Assembly: GCF_009498035.1 (NCBI RefSeq) | Contig: NZ_CP034550.1 | Location: 8,308,001 to 8,372,000 of the forward strand | DNA length: 64,000 nt | DNA from: Saccharothrix syringae | GTDB lineage: Bacteria > Actinomycetota > Actinomycetes > Mycobacteriales > Pseudonocardiaceae | Direction: 5' to 3' | In this document: positions 29,118-41,419 of the stretch, piece after piece | Position numbering within the stretch: the first letter of the stretch is position 1 | Layout of the letters: each line of letters begins with the position of its first letter | Program-made: the position numbers and the translations under genes | The notes under the pieces: model-generated | Databases searched by the model: none | What the model was told of the DNA's origin: nothing | What the model saw: only the letters and a program-made list of their open reading frames with translations

Positions 29118-30116
29118 TCAGCGCGCGGTGCTGGCCCGCTCGGTCAACCGCGGCGGCAGCAGCGTCAGCGGGGGCGTCGGGGTGCGGTCGAGCTTGGCCA
29201 TCAGCAGCGCGACCGCGTGGTGGCCCAGCTGCTCGGCGGGCACCGCCACCGAGGTCAGCGGCGGCGTCATCCGCTCGGCCAGGTCGTCCGGGCAGATCGC
29301 GACCACGGCCACGTCGTCGGGCACCTTGCGGCCCAGCGTGCGCAGCACCTCCACCACCGACGGGAGCGCGGCCTCGTTGTGCACCACCAGCCCGGTCACC
29401 GCCGGGTGCCGGTCGAGCAGCCCGGTGATCGCCACCCGCACCGACTCGTGGTCGGGCTCGGTGGGCAGGGTGGTGGAGGCCACGCCGCGCCGCATGGCCG
29501 CCGCGCTGAACCCGGCCATGGTGCGGTGGGCGAACCCGGTGTCGCGCTGGTAGACCGCGCGCGGCGCGCCCACCAGCGCCACGGAGGCGTGCCCGAGGTC
29601 GGCCAGGTGGTCCACGCACCGCGCGCCCGCCTCGGCGAAGTCCAGGTCCACGCAGGTCAGCCCGGCCGCGTCGGCGGGGAACCCGATGAGCACCGAGGGG
29701 CGGTCCAGCTCGCGCAGCACCGGCACCCGCTCGTCGTGCATCTCCACGTCCATCACCAGCAGGCCGTCGACCTGGGCGCTGCCCGCCACCCGGCGCAGGC
29801 CCGCCGCGCCCTGGTCCGCGGTCACCAGCAGCACGTCGTGCTCGTGCCGGCGGGCCGCGTTGGCCACCGCGACCACGAACTGCATCAGCACCGGCATGTT
29901 CATGCCCTCGCGCACCGGCAGCACCAGCGCCAGCACGTTGGCCCGGTTGCTGGCCAGCGACCGGGCGCCCGCGTGCGGGTGGTAGCCCAGGGCGCGCACG
30001 CTCGCCTCCACCCGCGCCTTGGTGGCCGAGGAGATCGAGCGCCGCCCGGTCAGCACGTACGACACCGTGCTGGGCGCGACACCCGCGTGCCGCGCGACAT
30101 CGGCGATGGTGACCAC
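29118..30116 (-). CDS. LacI-family repressor of the xyloglucan operon
   Basis: 332 aa from GTG 30116. The DNA-binding domain is VTIADVARHAGVAPSTVSYV at 2-21, then LTGRRSISSATKARV and the hinge LGYHPHAGARSLAS. The periplasmic-binding-like ligand domain ends PPLTSVAVPAEQLGHHAVAL. It lies between the GH3 gene (one base between stop and start codons) and the GH31 gene on the same strand. Three copies of TCGAA-N4-TTCGA flank these genes, so it probably controls the operon and responds to an imported oligosaccharide or a product such as isoprimeverose. Confidence 0.88.
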   Translation of the reverse strand: MVTIADVARHAGVAPSTVSYVLTGRRSISSATKARVEASVRALGYHPHAGARSLASNRANVLALVLPVREGMNMPVLMQFVVAVANAARRHEHDVLLVTADQGAAGLRRVAGSAQVDGLLVMDVEMHDERVPVLRELDRPSVLIGFPADAAGLTCVDLDFAEAGARCVDHLADLGHASVALVGAPRAVYQRDTGFAHRTMAGFSAAAMRRGVASTTLPTEPDHESVRVAITGLLDRHPAVTGLVVHNEAALPSVVEVLRTLGRKVPDDVAVVAICPDDLAERMTPPLTSVAVPAEQLGHHAVALLMAKLDRTPTPPLTLLPPRLTERASTAR

Positions 30117-30117
30117 G

Positions 30118-32643
30118 TCAACGCACCTCCCGCACCCGCACGCCCGCCGCCTCGGCGGTGAGCACCAGCGCCGCGCCGTCGAACGAGACCCGGGTGCCCG
30201 GCGGCGCGGCCCGCTCGCCGGGGACCACGTCGTGGAACGCGAGCCAGGCGCCCGCGCGGGTGAACTCGACCTCGTCGTCCACCAGCCGCACGCCGTCGCA
30301 GTCGTCGAAGTCCACCGCGCGCAGCACGCCCGAGCGCGGCCCGACCCGCTCGCCCGGCACGTCCACCACCAGCCGCGCCCGGACGTCGCGCGACGAGGAG
30401 CCGACCAGCAGCTCGTACCGCCCGGCCGCCACCACGCGCCGCCCCGCGGCCACGTCCCAGTGCCACAGATTCTCCACCGGCAGCTCGACGGTCGCGGTCT
30501 CCCCCGGTCCCAGGTGTACCCGGCGGAACGACTGGAGCCTGCGCACGGGCTGCCGCACCGGGTGCTCGGGCGCGGCCGAGTACAGCTGCACCACCTCGGC
30601 GCCGGCCACCTGCCCCGTGTTGGTCACCGACACCCGCGCGACACCCCCGGCGTACTCGAACCCGGAGTACTCGAAGGTCGTGTACGACAGGCCGTGGCCG
30701 AAGGGGAACAGCGGCTCGCCGGTGAAGTAGAGGTAGGTGCTCCCGGCCCGGATGATGTCGTAGTCGAGGATGTCGGGCAGGTCGTCGTCGGAGCGGTACC
30801 AGGTCTGCGGCAGCCGGCCCGACGGGGAGAACGCCCCGAACAGCGCCTCGGCCACCGCGCGGCCCTGCTCCTGCCCGCCGTGCGCGGTCCACAGGACCGC
30901 CGGCAGGTGCTCCTCCTCGCCCCCCAGGGCGTACGGGTAGCTGCTGACCAGCACCAGCGCGGTTCTCGGGTTCGCCTCGCGCACCGCCCGCACCAGGTCG
31001 AGCCACGGCAGCCGCAGCGTGGTGCGGTCCTGGGTCTCCCGGCCGTTGACGTGCGGGTCGTTGCCCAGCACCAGGACCACCGCGTCGGCCGAGGCCGCCA
31101 CCCCGACCGCCGCGGCGATCCCGTCCACCACCACCTCGACGGTGAACGGTCCGGTGTCGGTGCCCCGCACCTTGTTGCGCAGCACCACGGCGTCGCCCTC
31201 GAACCGGGGCTCGAACAGCTCGCGCACGTCCCACCCGCCCGGCATGGCCGCCTTCGCCACCAGCGAGCCGTCCTCGGCCACGCCGAGGTAGCGGCGCGAG
31301 CCCACGTCGCGCAGCGTCCACACGCCGTCGCCCCAGTCGAACCGGTCGAACAGCGCCCGCTCGCCCAGGCCGACCACGCCGCCGCGCACGCCGAGGTAGC
31401 GGCCGTCCGCCGCGCGCAGCGCGATCCGGTCGACGCCCTCGTGGTGGGTCACCGAGGTGAACTGCTCCAGTCCTCTTCGGACGGTCACCTGGTAGGGGAG
31501 CGTGCCGCTGTACCAGTCCTCGAACAGGGTGTCCGCGTGCGTGCCGATGACGGCGAGTTCGGTGCCCGGCCGCAGCGGCAGGAAGGAGTCGTTGCGCAGC
31601 AGCACCACGGCCTGCCGCGCGGCCTCCAGCGCCAGCTCGCCGTGCGTGCCGATGACGTCCGGCCCGATGGCCGCGTACGGGTTGTCCTCCGGCGGGTCGA
31701 ACTCGCCGAGCCGGAACCGCAGCCGCAGCACGTTGCCCACGGCCCGGTCGACCGCGGCCCGGTCGAGCAGCCCTTCCTTCAGCGCCGTGGTCACGCTCTC
31801 GACCATCAGCGCCGGGTCGGCGTCCTGGTCGGTGAAGCTGTCCAGCCCGGCCCTGATCAACGCCGCGTGCGCCTCCACCTGCGTGGACAGGTAGCCCTGC
31901 ACCCCGGCCACGTTCGACGGCGCGTACGCGTCGCTGACCACGGCCAGCCCCTCCGGGGCCCGGGGGCGCAGCTCCGCCCCGATCAGCGGGCTCAGGTGCG
32001 CGGGTCGGCCGTTGACCAGGTTGTACGACGGCATCACCGCCACCGCCGCGCCCGCCTCGACCGGCCCCAGGAAGCACGGCAGCTCGTACTCGTGCAGCAC
32101 CCGCGGCCGCAGGTCCGACGACGTGGTGCAGCGGTCGTCCTCGTTGTTGTAGCCCAGGAAGTGCTTCAACGTCGGCGCGGTGCGCAGGTACCGCGGGTGA
32201 TCGCCGCGCAGGCCGCGCGCGTACGCCGTGCCCATCGCCGCGGTCAGCACCGGGTCCTCGGCGTAGCCCTCCTCGTTGCGGCCCCACCGCGGGTCGCGCA
32301 GCGGGTTGACCACCGGCGCCCACACGTTCAGGCCGTTGGCCAGCGGGTCGCGGCGGTGGAAGCCGCGCGACTCCACGCCGACCGCCTCGCCGACCCGCGC
32401 CACCAGGTCGGTGTCCCAGGACGCGCCGAGGCCGACCGCCTGCGGGAAGACCGTGGCCTCGCCGCGCCAGGCCACGCCGTGCAGCGCCTCCGAACCGGTG
32501 CGGAACGCCTCCAGGCCCAGCCGGGGCACGGCGGGCTGCCACTGGTGCAGCAGCGCCACCTTCTCCTCCTCGGTCAGCCTGCCGAGCAGGTCGGAAAGCC
32601 TCTCTTCGACCGGCAGCGCCGGATCGCGGAACGGCAGGCCCAC
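30118..32643 (-). CDS. GH3 beta-glucosidase with internal beta-trefoil-like insert, intracellular
   Basis: 841 aa from GTG 32643, preceded by GAGAGG. The first GH3 domain contains KHFLGYNNEDDRCTTSSD and the nucleophile Asp in LAVVSDAYAPSNVAGVQ. Between the two halves of the second domain lies an insert of about 140 residues with RIALRAADGRYLGVRGG and SRRYLGVAEDGSLVA, two repeats of the kind seen in fascin/beta-trefoil carbohydrate-binding folds. A C-terminal fibronectin-III-like domain has YTTFEYSGFEYAGGVARVSV. There is no signal peptide. It should remove unsubstituted glucose from imported xyloglucan oligosaccharides. It is the promoter-proximal gene of the operon, with two LacI-type palindromes upstream. 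Confidence 0.87.
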   Translation of the reverse strand: MGLPFRDPALPVEERLSDLLGRLTEEEKVALLHQWQPAVPRLGLEAFRTGSEALHGVAWRGEATVFPQAVGLGASWDTDLVARVGEAVGVESRGFHRRDPLANGLNVWAPVVNPLRDPRWGRNEEGYAEDPVLTAAMGTAYARGLRGDHPRYLRTAPTLKHFLGYNNEDDRCTTSSDLRPRVLHEYELPCFLGPVEAGAAVAVMPSYNLVNGRPAHLSPLIGAELRPRAPEGLAVVSDAYAPSNVAGVQGYLSTQVEAHAALIRAGLDSFTDQDADPALMVESVTTALKEGLLDRAAVDRAVGNVLRLRFRLGEFDPPEDNPYAAIGPDVIGTHGELALEAARQAVVLLRNDSFLPLRPGTELAVIGTHADTLFEDWYSGTLPYQVTVRRGLEQFTSVTHHEGVDRIALRAADGRYLGVRGGVVGLGERALFDRFDWGDGVWTLRDVGSRRYLGVAEDGSLVAKAAMPGGWDVRELFEPRFEGDAVVLRNKVRGTDTGPFTVEVVVDGIAAAVGVAASADAVVLVLGNDPHVNGRETQDRTTLRLPWLDLVRAVREANPRTALVLVSSYPYALGGEEEHLPAVLWTAHGGQEQGRAVAEALFGAFSPSGRLPQTWYRSDDDLPDILDYDIIRAGSTYLYFTGEPLFPFGHGLSYTTFEYSGFEYAGGVARVSVTNTGQVAGAEVVQLYSAAPEHPVRQPVRRLQSFRRVHLGPGETATVELPVENLWHWDVAAGRRVVAAGRYELLVGSSSRDVRARLVVDVPGERVGPRSGVLRAVDFDDCDGVRLVDDEVEFTRAGAWLAFHDVVPGERAAPPGTRVSFDGAALVLTAEAAGVRVREVR

Positions 32644-32688
32644 GGCACACCTCTCGTGCTGGTCGAATACCTCGAACACCCAGCTCTC

Positions 32689-32710
32689 TGAATCGAATCG
32701 TTTCGATTCA
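32689..32710. promoter_or_regulatory. LacI-type operator O2, upstream of the GH3 gene
   Basis: A 22-bp near-palindrome with two central mismatches. The inner 14 bp, TCGAATCGTTTCGA at 32693-32706, fit TCGAA-N4-TTCGA. It ends 46 nt before the GH3 start and should overlap the operon promoter. Confidence 0.78.
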
Positions 32711-32817
32711 CGGTTCTGAACATCCCAGGCAGTGGGACCGAGCGGGATGTCCAAAAATGTGGCACAGCTCTCCCCGCGCGTCAACACCGAAGTTTCGAGG
32801 AAGTTTCGTTCGACCGT

Positions 32818-32841
32818 TCGAATCGAATGCGTTCGATTCGA
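32818..32841. promoter_or_regulatory. LacI-type operator O3, distal
   Basis: Arms TCGAATCGAA and TTCGATTCGA are exact complements around a 4-bp centre. The core TCGAATGCGTTCGA at 32823-32836 again fits TCGAA-N4-TTCGA. It lies 130 bp from O2 (core to core), a distance that would allow looping. Confidence 0.78.
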
Positions 32842-32889
32842 TAAAAAGAAACGCCGAACACCCCCCTCACCACGTCGTGAGGGGGGTGT
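32841..32889 (-). terminator. intrinsic terminator of the GH48 gene
   Basis: Perfect 13-bp stem (32858-32870 with 32877-32889) with a 6-nt loop, followed on the minus strand by TTTCTTTTTAT (32841-32851). It lies 21 nt past the GH48 stop and separates cellulase transcription from the xyloglucan operon promoter. Confidence 0.92.
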
Positions 32890-32909
32890 CGGCGACCTTC
32901 GGCTTGCTG

Positions 32910-35843
32910 CTACCCGAACAGCTCCACGTGCAGCTGGAACGCCGTGGCGATCTCAGCCTGCGCCCAGAAGCGGTGGTAGGTGAAGGTCGGCGCGGGGCCG
33001 CCGTCCAGGTACGCCTGGACCTTCGGCCAGTCCGGGTCCTGCTTGAACATGGACCGCATGCCCAGGAAGGACACGCCCGGCTTGATCTGGTCGCCGTTGG
33101 GCATGGTGCCCGACCAGCCCGGGGGCACGTACGGACCCTCACCGGTCGACGAGTTGTAGACGTCGTCGAAGCGGTTGTAGTCCTTGCGCTCCTCCGGCAC
33201 CGCGATGCCCTTGTCGTCCTGGTGCGCCAGCAGCGCCGTCAGCAGGCCCTCGCCCACGGTCCGCGCCTGGGCGTTGCCCGACTTGGCCGCGTAGTTGAGC
33301 AGGGTCTTGGCGTAGGACGCGGCGATGCCGACGTCCTGGCTGAAGTTGAGCACCCGGACGCGCAGGTTCGCGTTGGAGCCGGGGTTGGAGGCGTTCCAGG
33401 TGTCCGGCGCGCCGCTCCACTCCAGGTCCGACGGGATCTGGAACTGGCCGTTCGTGCCGACGGTGGTGTTCGCGATGGCCCAGGGGACCCACTTGTCGAG
33501 GATCTTCTTGGCCGCCGCGTTGCCCGTCATCTGGTACAGCGAGGCGGTGCGCTCCATCTGCCACGCCTGGAAGCCGAACCAGCGGTTCGACGGCGGGTCG
33601 TGCCACACGGGGTGGGGCTCGTAGAACATGCCGTAGAACGTCGGCGTGCCGGAGGGCGGCGTGCCGTACTGGCCGTTCCAGGTGTTCGTGACACCGCCGG
33701 CGATGGCGCCGTCGGCGGACTGCAGCCACTGCAGCAGCTCCAGCTGGCGGGTCAGCGAGGTGGCCCAGTCCTGCTGGCCGGTGGCCGACTTCGGCTTCAG
33801 GGCCGCCACGTTGGACAGCGCGTACGCCGCCAGCGGGTTCTGGTAGCCCTGGTGCGAGGCGCCGTCACCGATGCGCCACGCCCAACCGGCGGACGTGTCC
33901 GTCGCGCCGCCCCACGCGTAGTACCAGGACATCAGGTAGTGCGCGCTGTCCTTGCCGGTACCACCCGGGCACGAGGTCGGGCTGGTGCAGTTGCCGATCT
34001 TCTTGAAGTACTTGTCGAACATGGCGTAGCGCAGGTAGTCGCCCATCTTGGCGGCCTTCTCGATCTCCGAGGAGATCTCGGACGCCTTGCCCTGCGCGGT
34101 CGCCCACTGCTGGGCCAGCAGCGCCACCTGCACCGCACGCGCGTCGGCGTCCGGGGCGTTGGTGTACTTCCACTGCTTGGCGTACGAGGAGTCCTTGGTG
34201 AACAGGTCCAGGAAGCCGTTGGGCCCACCGTGCTTGAACGTGTCGCAGGACGGCTGCGGGATGGTCTCCCACACCGACTCGGACGAGCCGCGCTGGTAGG
34301 TGTTGATGTACGCGGGCGCCGTGTTGGTGCCGTCGCCGCACCGGCCGAAGCCGTAGGTGTTGTCGACGTCGAGCAGCCAGTGCATGCCGTAGATGTCGCT
34401 GTTGCCGTACGCCGACTTCAGCTCGGCCGCGATCGGGTCGCGACCCACCGGGACGTTGGAGTCCAGCTGCGACGGGTACGAGCTCATCTGCGGGTGCTCC
34501 GGCGCGTAGGTCGCCGGCTTGGACGCGTCGTACTTGTCGTTGGTCGGCTGGTCCGCCTTGGCCGGGATGATGTACTTCTCCATCGAGGCCCAAGCCTTCT
34601 TGAAGGAGGTCCAGTCACCGGTGATCCGGCCGTAGCTGGCCTCCAGCCACAGGTAGTAGCTGAACGCCTCGGACGTGGTCTGGTGACCGTGGTCCGGCGC
34701 CTCCACCATCAGCGTCTCGACCGAGTGGTAGGGCACCTTCAGGCCGTCGCTGAAGGTCCGGAAGTACCCGCTGGCCGGGTCGTGGATCTTGGCGTGCTGG
34801 TCCAGGAACGCCTGCTCGAAGTCGGACGCGTTGCCGTCGACCTCGCGGACCTCGACCGTGGCCGAGGCGATCCCCGTGGAGCTGGCGGTGAACGTGGCGG
34901 TGCCCAGGTCGCCGCCGTTGTTCGCCGAGGTGACCGTGACGTTCTGCTTGGTCGCCCAGTTGCTCGGGGTGAACGTCAGCGTCGCCGGGCCGGCCGTCAG
35001 GTCGGAGCTGCCGGCCGAGCGGGCCACCGTCACGGTGACGTTGCCGGTCGGCGCGGTGGCCAGCGAGAGGCCGAAGGTGCCGGTGTTGCCCTGCCGGATG
35101 CTCAGCGACGTCGGGCTGGCCTGGATGGCCTGCCCCGCCAGCACCCGGATGCCCACCTGGCTGGTCTCGGTCACGCCGCCCTTGTCGTCGGTGGCGCGCG
35201 CCGTGATGGCGTGGTCACCGACGCCCGCACCGCTCCAGGAGCCGGTGTACGGCGAGGAGGTGTCGGTGGCGACGACCACGCCGTCGGCGAGGAAGTCGAC
35301 CTTCGACACGGTGCCGTCGGAGTCGCTCGCGGTGGCGGCCAGCGAGACCGCCTGGCCCGACTGGAACGCCTGGCCCGCCGTCGGCGAGGTCAGCGCGACG
35401 CTCGGCGCGACGTTCGGGCCGGTGCACCGGTTGCCGTTGATCGCGAAGTCGGTCGGGGCGTTGTTGGCGTTGGTCCACTGGCCGTTGAACCCGACCGAGA
35501 CCTGGGCCCCCGTGGCGAGGTTGGGCGCCCAGCTCGGCCCGGCCACGGTCACCACGCTGCCGCTCTGGCTGAACGTGCCGTTCCAGCCCTGCTGCACGCG
35601 CTGCCCGTCCGGGAAGGTCCACGTGAGCCGCCAGTTGTTGACGGCGTCACCCTGGTTGCGGATGCTCACGCTGGCGCCGAAGCCACCGGGCCACTGGTTG
35701 GTCACCTGGTAGTTGACCGTGCACGCGACGGCGGCGTTCGCGACCGGCGCGACGAACGGCATAACACCCGCGGCGGTCGCCGCCGCGGCGATCAACGCGA
35801 GCGGTCCGGTTCGCAACCGTCCCGCTCTGGTGCGGTACCTCAT
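32910..35843 (-). CDS. secreted GH48 reducing-end cellobiohydrolase with N-terminal CBM2
   Basis: 977 aa from ATG 35843 after GGAGGAGGA. Signal peptide to about residue 37 (VANAAV). CBM2 at about 38-143 (Cys41 to about Cys142). Then a bacterial Ig-like domain (about 148-240, SPTAGQAFQSGQAVSLAATA), a second beta domain (about 245-335, with SIRQGNTGTFGLSLATAP), and the GH48 domain from about 340 to the end. The catalytic acid lies in YHSVETLMVEAPDHGHQTTS. Only one GH48 gene is usual per cellulolytic genome, and it acts processively from reducing ends in synergy with GH6 and GH9 enzymes. There is no CebR box in the 186 bp upstream, so it may depend on readthrough from the GH9 gene or on a promoter I cannot see. 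Confidence 0.94.
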   Translation of the reverse strand: MRYRTRAGRLRTGPLALIAAAATAAGVMPFVAPVANAAVACTVNYQVTNQWPGGFGASVSIRNQGDAVNNWRLTWTFPDGQRVQQGWNGTFSQSGSVVTVAGPSWAPNLATGAQVSVGFNGQWTNANNAPTDFAINGNRCTGPNVAPSVALTSPTAGQAFQSGQAVSLAATASDSDGTVSKVDFLADGVVVATDTSSPYTGSWSGAGVGDHAITARATDDKGGVTETSQVGIRVLAGQAIQASPTSLSIRQGNTGTFGLSLATAPTGNVTVTVARSAGSSDLTAGPATLTFTPSNWATKQNVTVTSANNGGDLGTATFTASSTGIASATVEVREVDGNASDFEQAFLDQHAKIHDPASGYFRTFSDGLKVPYHSVETLMVEAPDHGHQTTSEAFSYYLWLEASYGRITGDWTSFKKAWASMEKYIIPAKADQPTNDKYDASKPATYAPEHPQMSSYPSQLDSNVPVGRDPIAAELKSAYGNSDIYGMHWLLDVDNTYGFGRCGDGTNTAPAYINTYQRGSSESVWETIPQPSCDTFKHGGPNGFLDLFTKDSSYAKQWKYTNAPDADARAVQVALLAQQWATAQGKASEISSEIEKAAKMGDYLRYAMFDKYFKKIGNCTSPTSCPGGTGKDSAHYLMSWYYAWGGATDTSAGWAWRIGDGASHQGYQNPLAAYALSNVAALKPKSATGQQDWATSLTRQLELLQWLQSADGAIAGGVTNTWNGQYGTPPSGTPTFYGMFYEPHPVWHDPPSNRWFGFQAWQMERTASLYQMTGNAAAKKILDKWVPWAIANTTVGTNGQFQIPSDLEWSGAPDTWNASNPGSNANLRVRVLNFSQDVGIAASYAKTLLNYAAKSGNAQARTVGEGLLTALLAHQDDKGIAVPEERKDYNRFDDVYNSSTGEGPYVPPGWSGTMPNGDQIKPGVSFLGMRSMFKQDPDWPKVQAYLDGGPAPTFTYHRFWAQAEIATAFQLHVELFG

Positions 35844-35978
35844 GCGTCCTCCTCCTGCACGGATCAGCCATTGATCCGCGAGCTTCGGCGGCGGTGTGGT
35901 GGTGCGGCGGCGGTGTGGTGCGGTGGTGCTCGGGCTCGGGGTGGTGCTCGGGCTCCGGGGTGGTGCTCGGGCTTGGAG

Positions 35979-36019
35979 TCGGCACGGGGCGCCTGGGCGC
36001 GCAGAACGCCCCGTGCCGA
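35979..36019 (-). terminator. hairpin between GH9 and GH48 genes
   Basis: Perfect 13-bp stem (35979-35991 with 36007-36019) and a 15-nt loop, 10 nt past the GH9 stop. No T run follows. Downstream on the minus strand (35880-35970) is a short tandem GGTGGTGCTCGGGCT repeat of the plus strand. It could be a partial terminator or an mRNA processing/stability element. Confidence 0.55.
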
Positions 36020-36029
36020 GACTTGGGCG

Positions 36030-39173
<3,144 letters not shown>

Positions 39174-41381
39174 TCATCGCGCCCGGCAGGTCGGCTCCGG
39201 GGTCGACGCCGGGCCGTTCGCGGTGTAGCCGAAGGTGGCCGAGGCGTTCGGGGCGAGGGTGCCGTTCCACCCCGCGTCGTCGACCGAGACCTGTGAACCG
39301 GACTGGGTGAGCCTGCCGTTCCACAGGCTGGTGATCGTCTGCCCGGCGGCACCCCAGGCGACCGTCCAGCCGCCCAGCCGCGCGGTGCCGCGGTTGGTGA
39401 CCGTGACCTCGGCCTGGAAACCGCCCTGCCACGAACCGGCCACGCGGGTGGTCGCCGTGCAGCCCTCGTCCGGCGGCGCGGTGGTACCGGTGGTCGTGGT
39501 CGTCGTGGTGGTGGTCGTCGTCGTGGTCGTCGTGGTCGTGCTCGTCGTGGTGGGGCCGTAGCTCAGGCCGTGGCCGAGGGGGTAGAGCGGGGTCTTGCCG
39601 TCACCGGCGTTGATCGGCTGCTGCGAGGAGCTGTTCATCCAGGTCACGGGCAGCGTGCCGGTGGGGTTGTAGTCGCCCAGGAGCACGTCGGCCACGCCGC
39701 GCCCCTCGGTGCCGGGCAGCCAGGAGGCGAGCAGCGCGTTCCAGTTGCCGACCTGCCCGGCGACGTCCAGGGGGCGGCCGGAGACGAGCACCACGACGAC
39801 CGGGACGCCCGCCGACCGGAGCCGGTCGATCGTGCCCAGGTCCTCCTGGTCCAGGCCCAGCCCGTTGGGCCGGTCGCCCCGCCCCTCCGCGTACGGCGCC
39901 TCCCCCACCACCGCGACCGCCGCGGTGTAGGAGCGGTCCACGCCGTTGCCGTAGCGCTCGTAGGTGACGTTGGCGCCCGCGTCGCGGAGCCCTTGGAGGA
40001 TCGTGGTGCCCGGCGTGGTGTTGCCGCTGCCGCCCTGCCAGCTGATCGTCCACCCGCCGCTCTGGTAGCCGATGTCGTCGGCCGACTTGCCGGCCACGAA
40101 GTACCGGCCGGCGCGCGACAGCGGCAGCACGCCGTCGTTGCGCAGCAGCACCTGCGACTTCCGCACGGCCTCGCGGGCCAGCTCGCGGTGGGCGGCCGAG
40201 CCGACGGTCCCGGTCAGCGAGCGGTCGGTGTACGGGCGCTCGAACAGGCCCAGCTCGAACTTCTTGGCCAGGATGCGGCGGTTGGCGTCGTCGACGCGGG
40301 CCTGGCTGACGCGACCGGCCTGGACCTCGGCCTTGAGCAGCGAGGTGAACCGCGCGTAGTCGTGCGGGACCATGACCATGTCGATGCCGGCGTTGACCGC
40401 CGCGGCGACCTCGGCGCCGGTGAAGCCGGTCGCGCCGTCGAGCTGGTCGACGCCCGCCCAGTCGGAGACCACGAAGCCGGCGAAGCCCAGCTCGCCCTTG
40501 AGCAGGTCGGTGATCAGGTAGCGGTGGCCGTGCGCCTTGACGCCGTTCCAGCTGCTGTAGGAGATCATCACCGAGCCGACGCCCCGCCGGACCGCGGCCT
40601 GGAACGGCGGCAGGTGGACGGCGCGCAGCTCCTGCTCGGGAATCCGGGCGTCGCCCTGGTCCTTGCCGCCCGCGGTGCCGCCGTCGCCGATGTAGTGCTT
40701 GGCGGTGGCCAGCACGGAGCGGTTGTCGCCGCCGAGCACGGCGCCCTGGAGGCCGTCGACGTAGGTGGTCATGGCGGTGGCGATCTCGGGCACCTCGCCG
40801 AACGACTCGTAGGTGCGGCCCCACCGGTCGTCGCGCGCCACGCACAGGCAGGGCGCGAAGTTCCAGTCGACGCCGGTGCCCGCGACCTCGGTCGCGGTGG
40901 CCGCGCCGACCCGCCGGACCAGCTCGGGGTCGCGGGTGGCGCCGAGGCCGATGTTGTGCGGGAAGATCGTGGCGCCGCGGACGTTGTTGTGGCCGTGCAC
41001 GGCGTCCACGCCGTAGATCACCGGGATGCCCAGCGGGGTGGACGTGGCCACGCGCTGGAACTGGTCGTACATGTCGGCCCACGCCTGCGGGGTGTTCGGC
41101 GTGGGCGCGGAGCCGCCGCCGGAGAGCACCGAGCCGATCCGGTAGGTGGCCAGGTCGGAGACGGGGTCCAGGGCGGCCCGGTCGACCTGGGTCATCTGGC
41201 CGACCTTGTCGTCGAGGGTCATCCGGGCCAGCAGCTGCTCGACCCGCGGGTCGGCCTGGGCGACCCGGGCGACGGCCACCGGTCGCGGGTCCGGGACCAG
41301 GACCGCGGCGGTGAGGGAGGCGGTCGCCAGGAGGGCGGTGGCCGCGGCCACCGCGAGGGGCCGGGAGGGGGTGCGCGTCAT
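39174..41381 (-). CDS. secreted GH3 beta-glucosidase with Thr linker and C-terminal CBM2
   Basis: 735 aa from ATG 41381 with GGAGG upstream. A signal peptide covers about residues 1-27. GH3 N-domain with MTLDDKVGQMTQVDR, YGVDAVHGHNNVRG, KHYIGDGGT, and the nucleophile Asp in GFVVSDWAGVDQLDG. The second GH3 domain holds SGRPLDVAGQVGNWNALLAS and LPGTEGRGVADVLLGDYNP. It resembles exo-1,3/1,4-beta-glucanase ExoP-type enzymes. A poly-Thr linker (about 612-630) joins it to a CBM2 (Cys at about 638 and near the C-terminus). A cellulose-anchored secreted GH3 would turn cellobiose or short chains into glucose at the substrate surface. A CebR-type box is present upstream. Confidence 0.9.
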   Translation of the reverse strand: MTRTPSRPLAVAAATALLATASLTAAVLVPDPRPVAVARVAQADPRVEQLLARMTLDDKVGQMTQVDRAALDPVSDLATYRIGSVLSGGGSAPTPNTPQAWADMYDQFQRVATSTPLGIPVIYGVDAVHGHNNVRGATIFPHNIGLGATRDPELVRRVGAATATEVAGTGVDWNFAPCLCVARDDRWGRTYESFGEVPEIATAMTTYVDGLQGAVLGGDNRSVLATAKHYIGDGGTAGGKDQGDARIPEQELRAVHLPPFQAAVRRGVGSVMISYSSWNGVKAHGHRYLITDLLKGELGFAGFVVSDWAGVDQLDGATGFTGAEVAAAVNAGIDMVMVPHDYARFTSLLKAEVQAGRVSQARVDDANRRILAKKFELGLFERPYTDRSLTGTVGSAAHRELAREAVRKSQVLLRNDGVLPLSRAGRYFVAGKSADDIGYQSGGWTISWQGGSGNTTPGTTILQGLRDAGANVTYERYGNGVDRSYTAAVAVVGEAPYAEGRGDRPNGLGLDQEDLGTIDRLRSAGVPVVVVLVSGRPLDVAGQVGNWNALLASWLPGTEGRGVADVLLGDYNPTGTLPVTWMNSSSQQPINAGDGKTPLYPLGHGLSYGPTTTSTTTTTTTTTTTTTTTTTGTTAPPDEGCTATTRVAGSWQGGFQAEVTVTNRGTARLGGWTVAWGAAGQTITSLWNGRLTQSGSQVSVDDAGWNGTLAPNASATFGYTANGPASTPEPTCRAR

Positions 41382-41405
41382 TGCGATCCTCCGGGGAACG
41401 TGGTC

Positions 41406-41419
41406 TGGGAGCGTTCCCA
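41406..41419. promoter_or_regulatory. CebR-type operator, secreted GH3 gene
   Basis: TGGGAGCGTTCCCA, one mismatch to the consensus palindrome, 24 nt upstream of the GH3-CBM2 start and close enough to hinder ribosome-proximal transcription. Confidence 0.78.

Noticed and set aside
29118..30116. The LacI gene as the CebR repressor of the cellulase boxes
   Set aside because: Its own operon carries a different palindrome (TCGAA-N4-TTCGA) and no TGGGAGCGCTCCCA, so the cellulase repressor is probably encoded outside the window.
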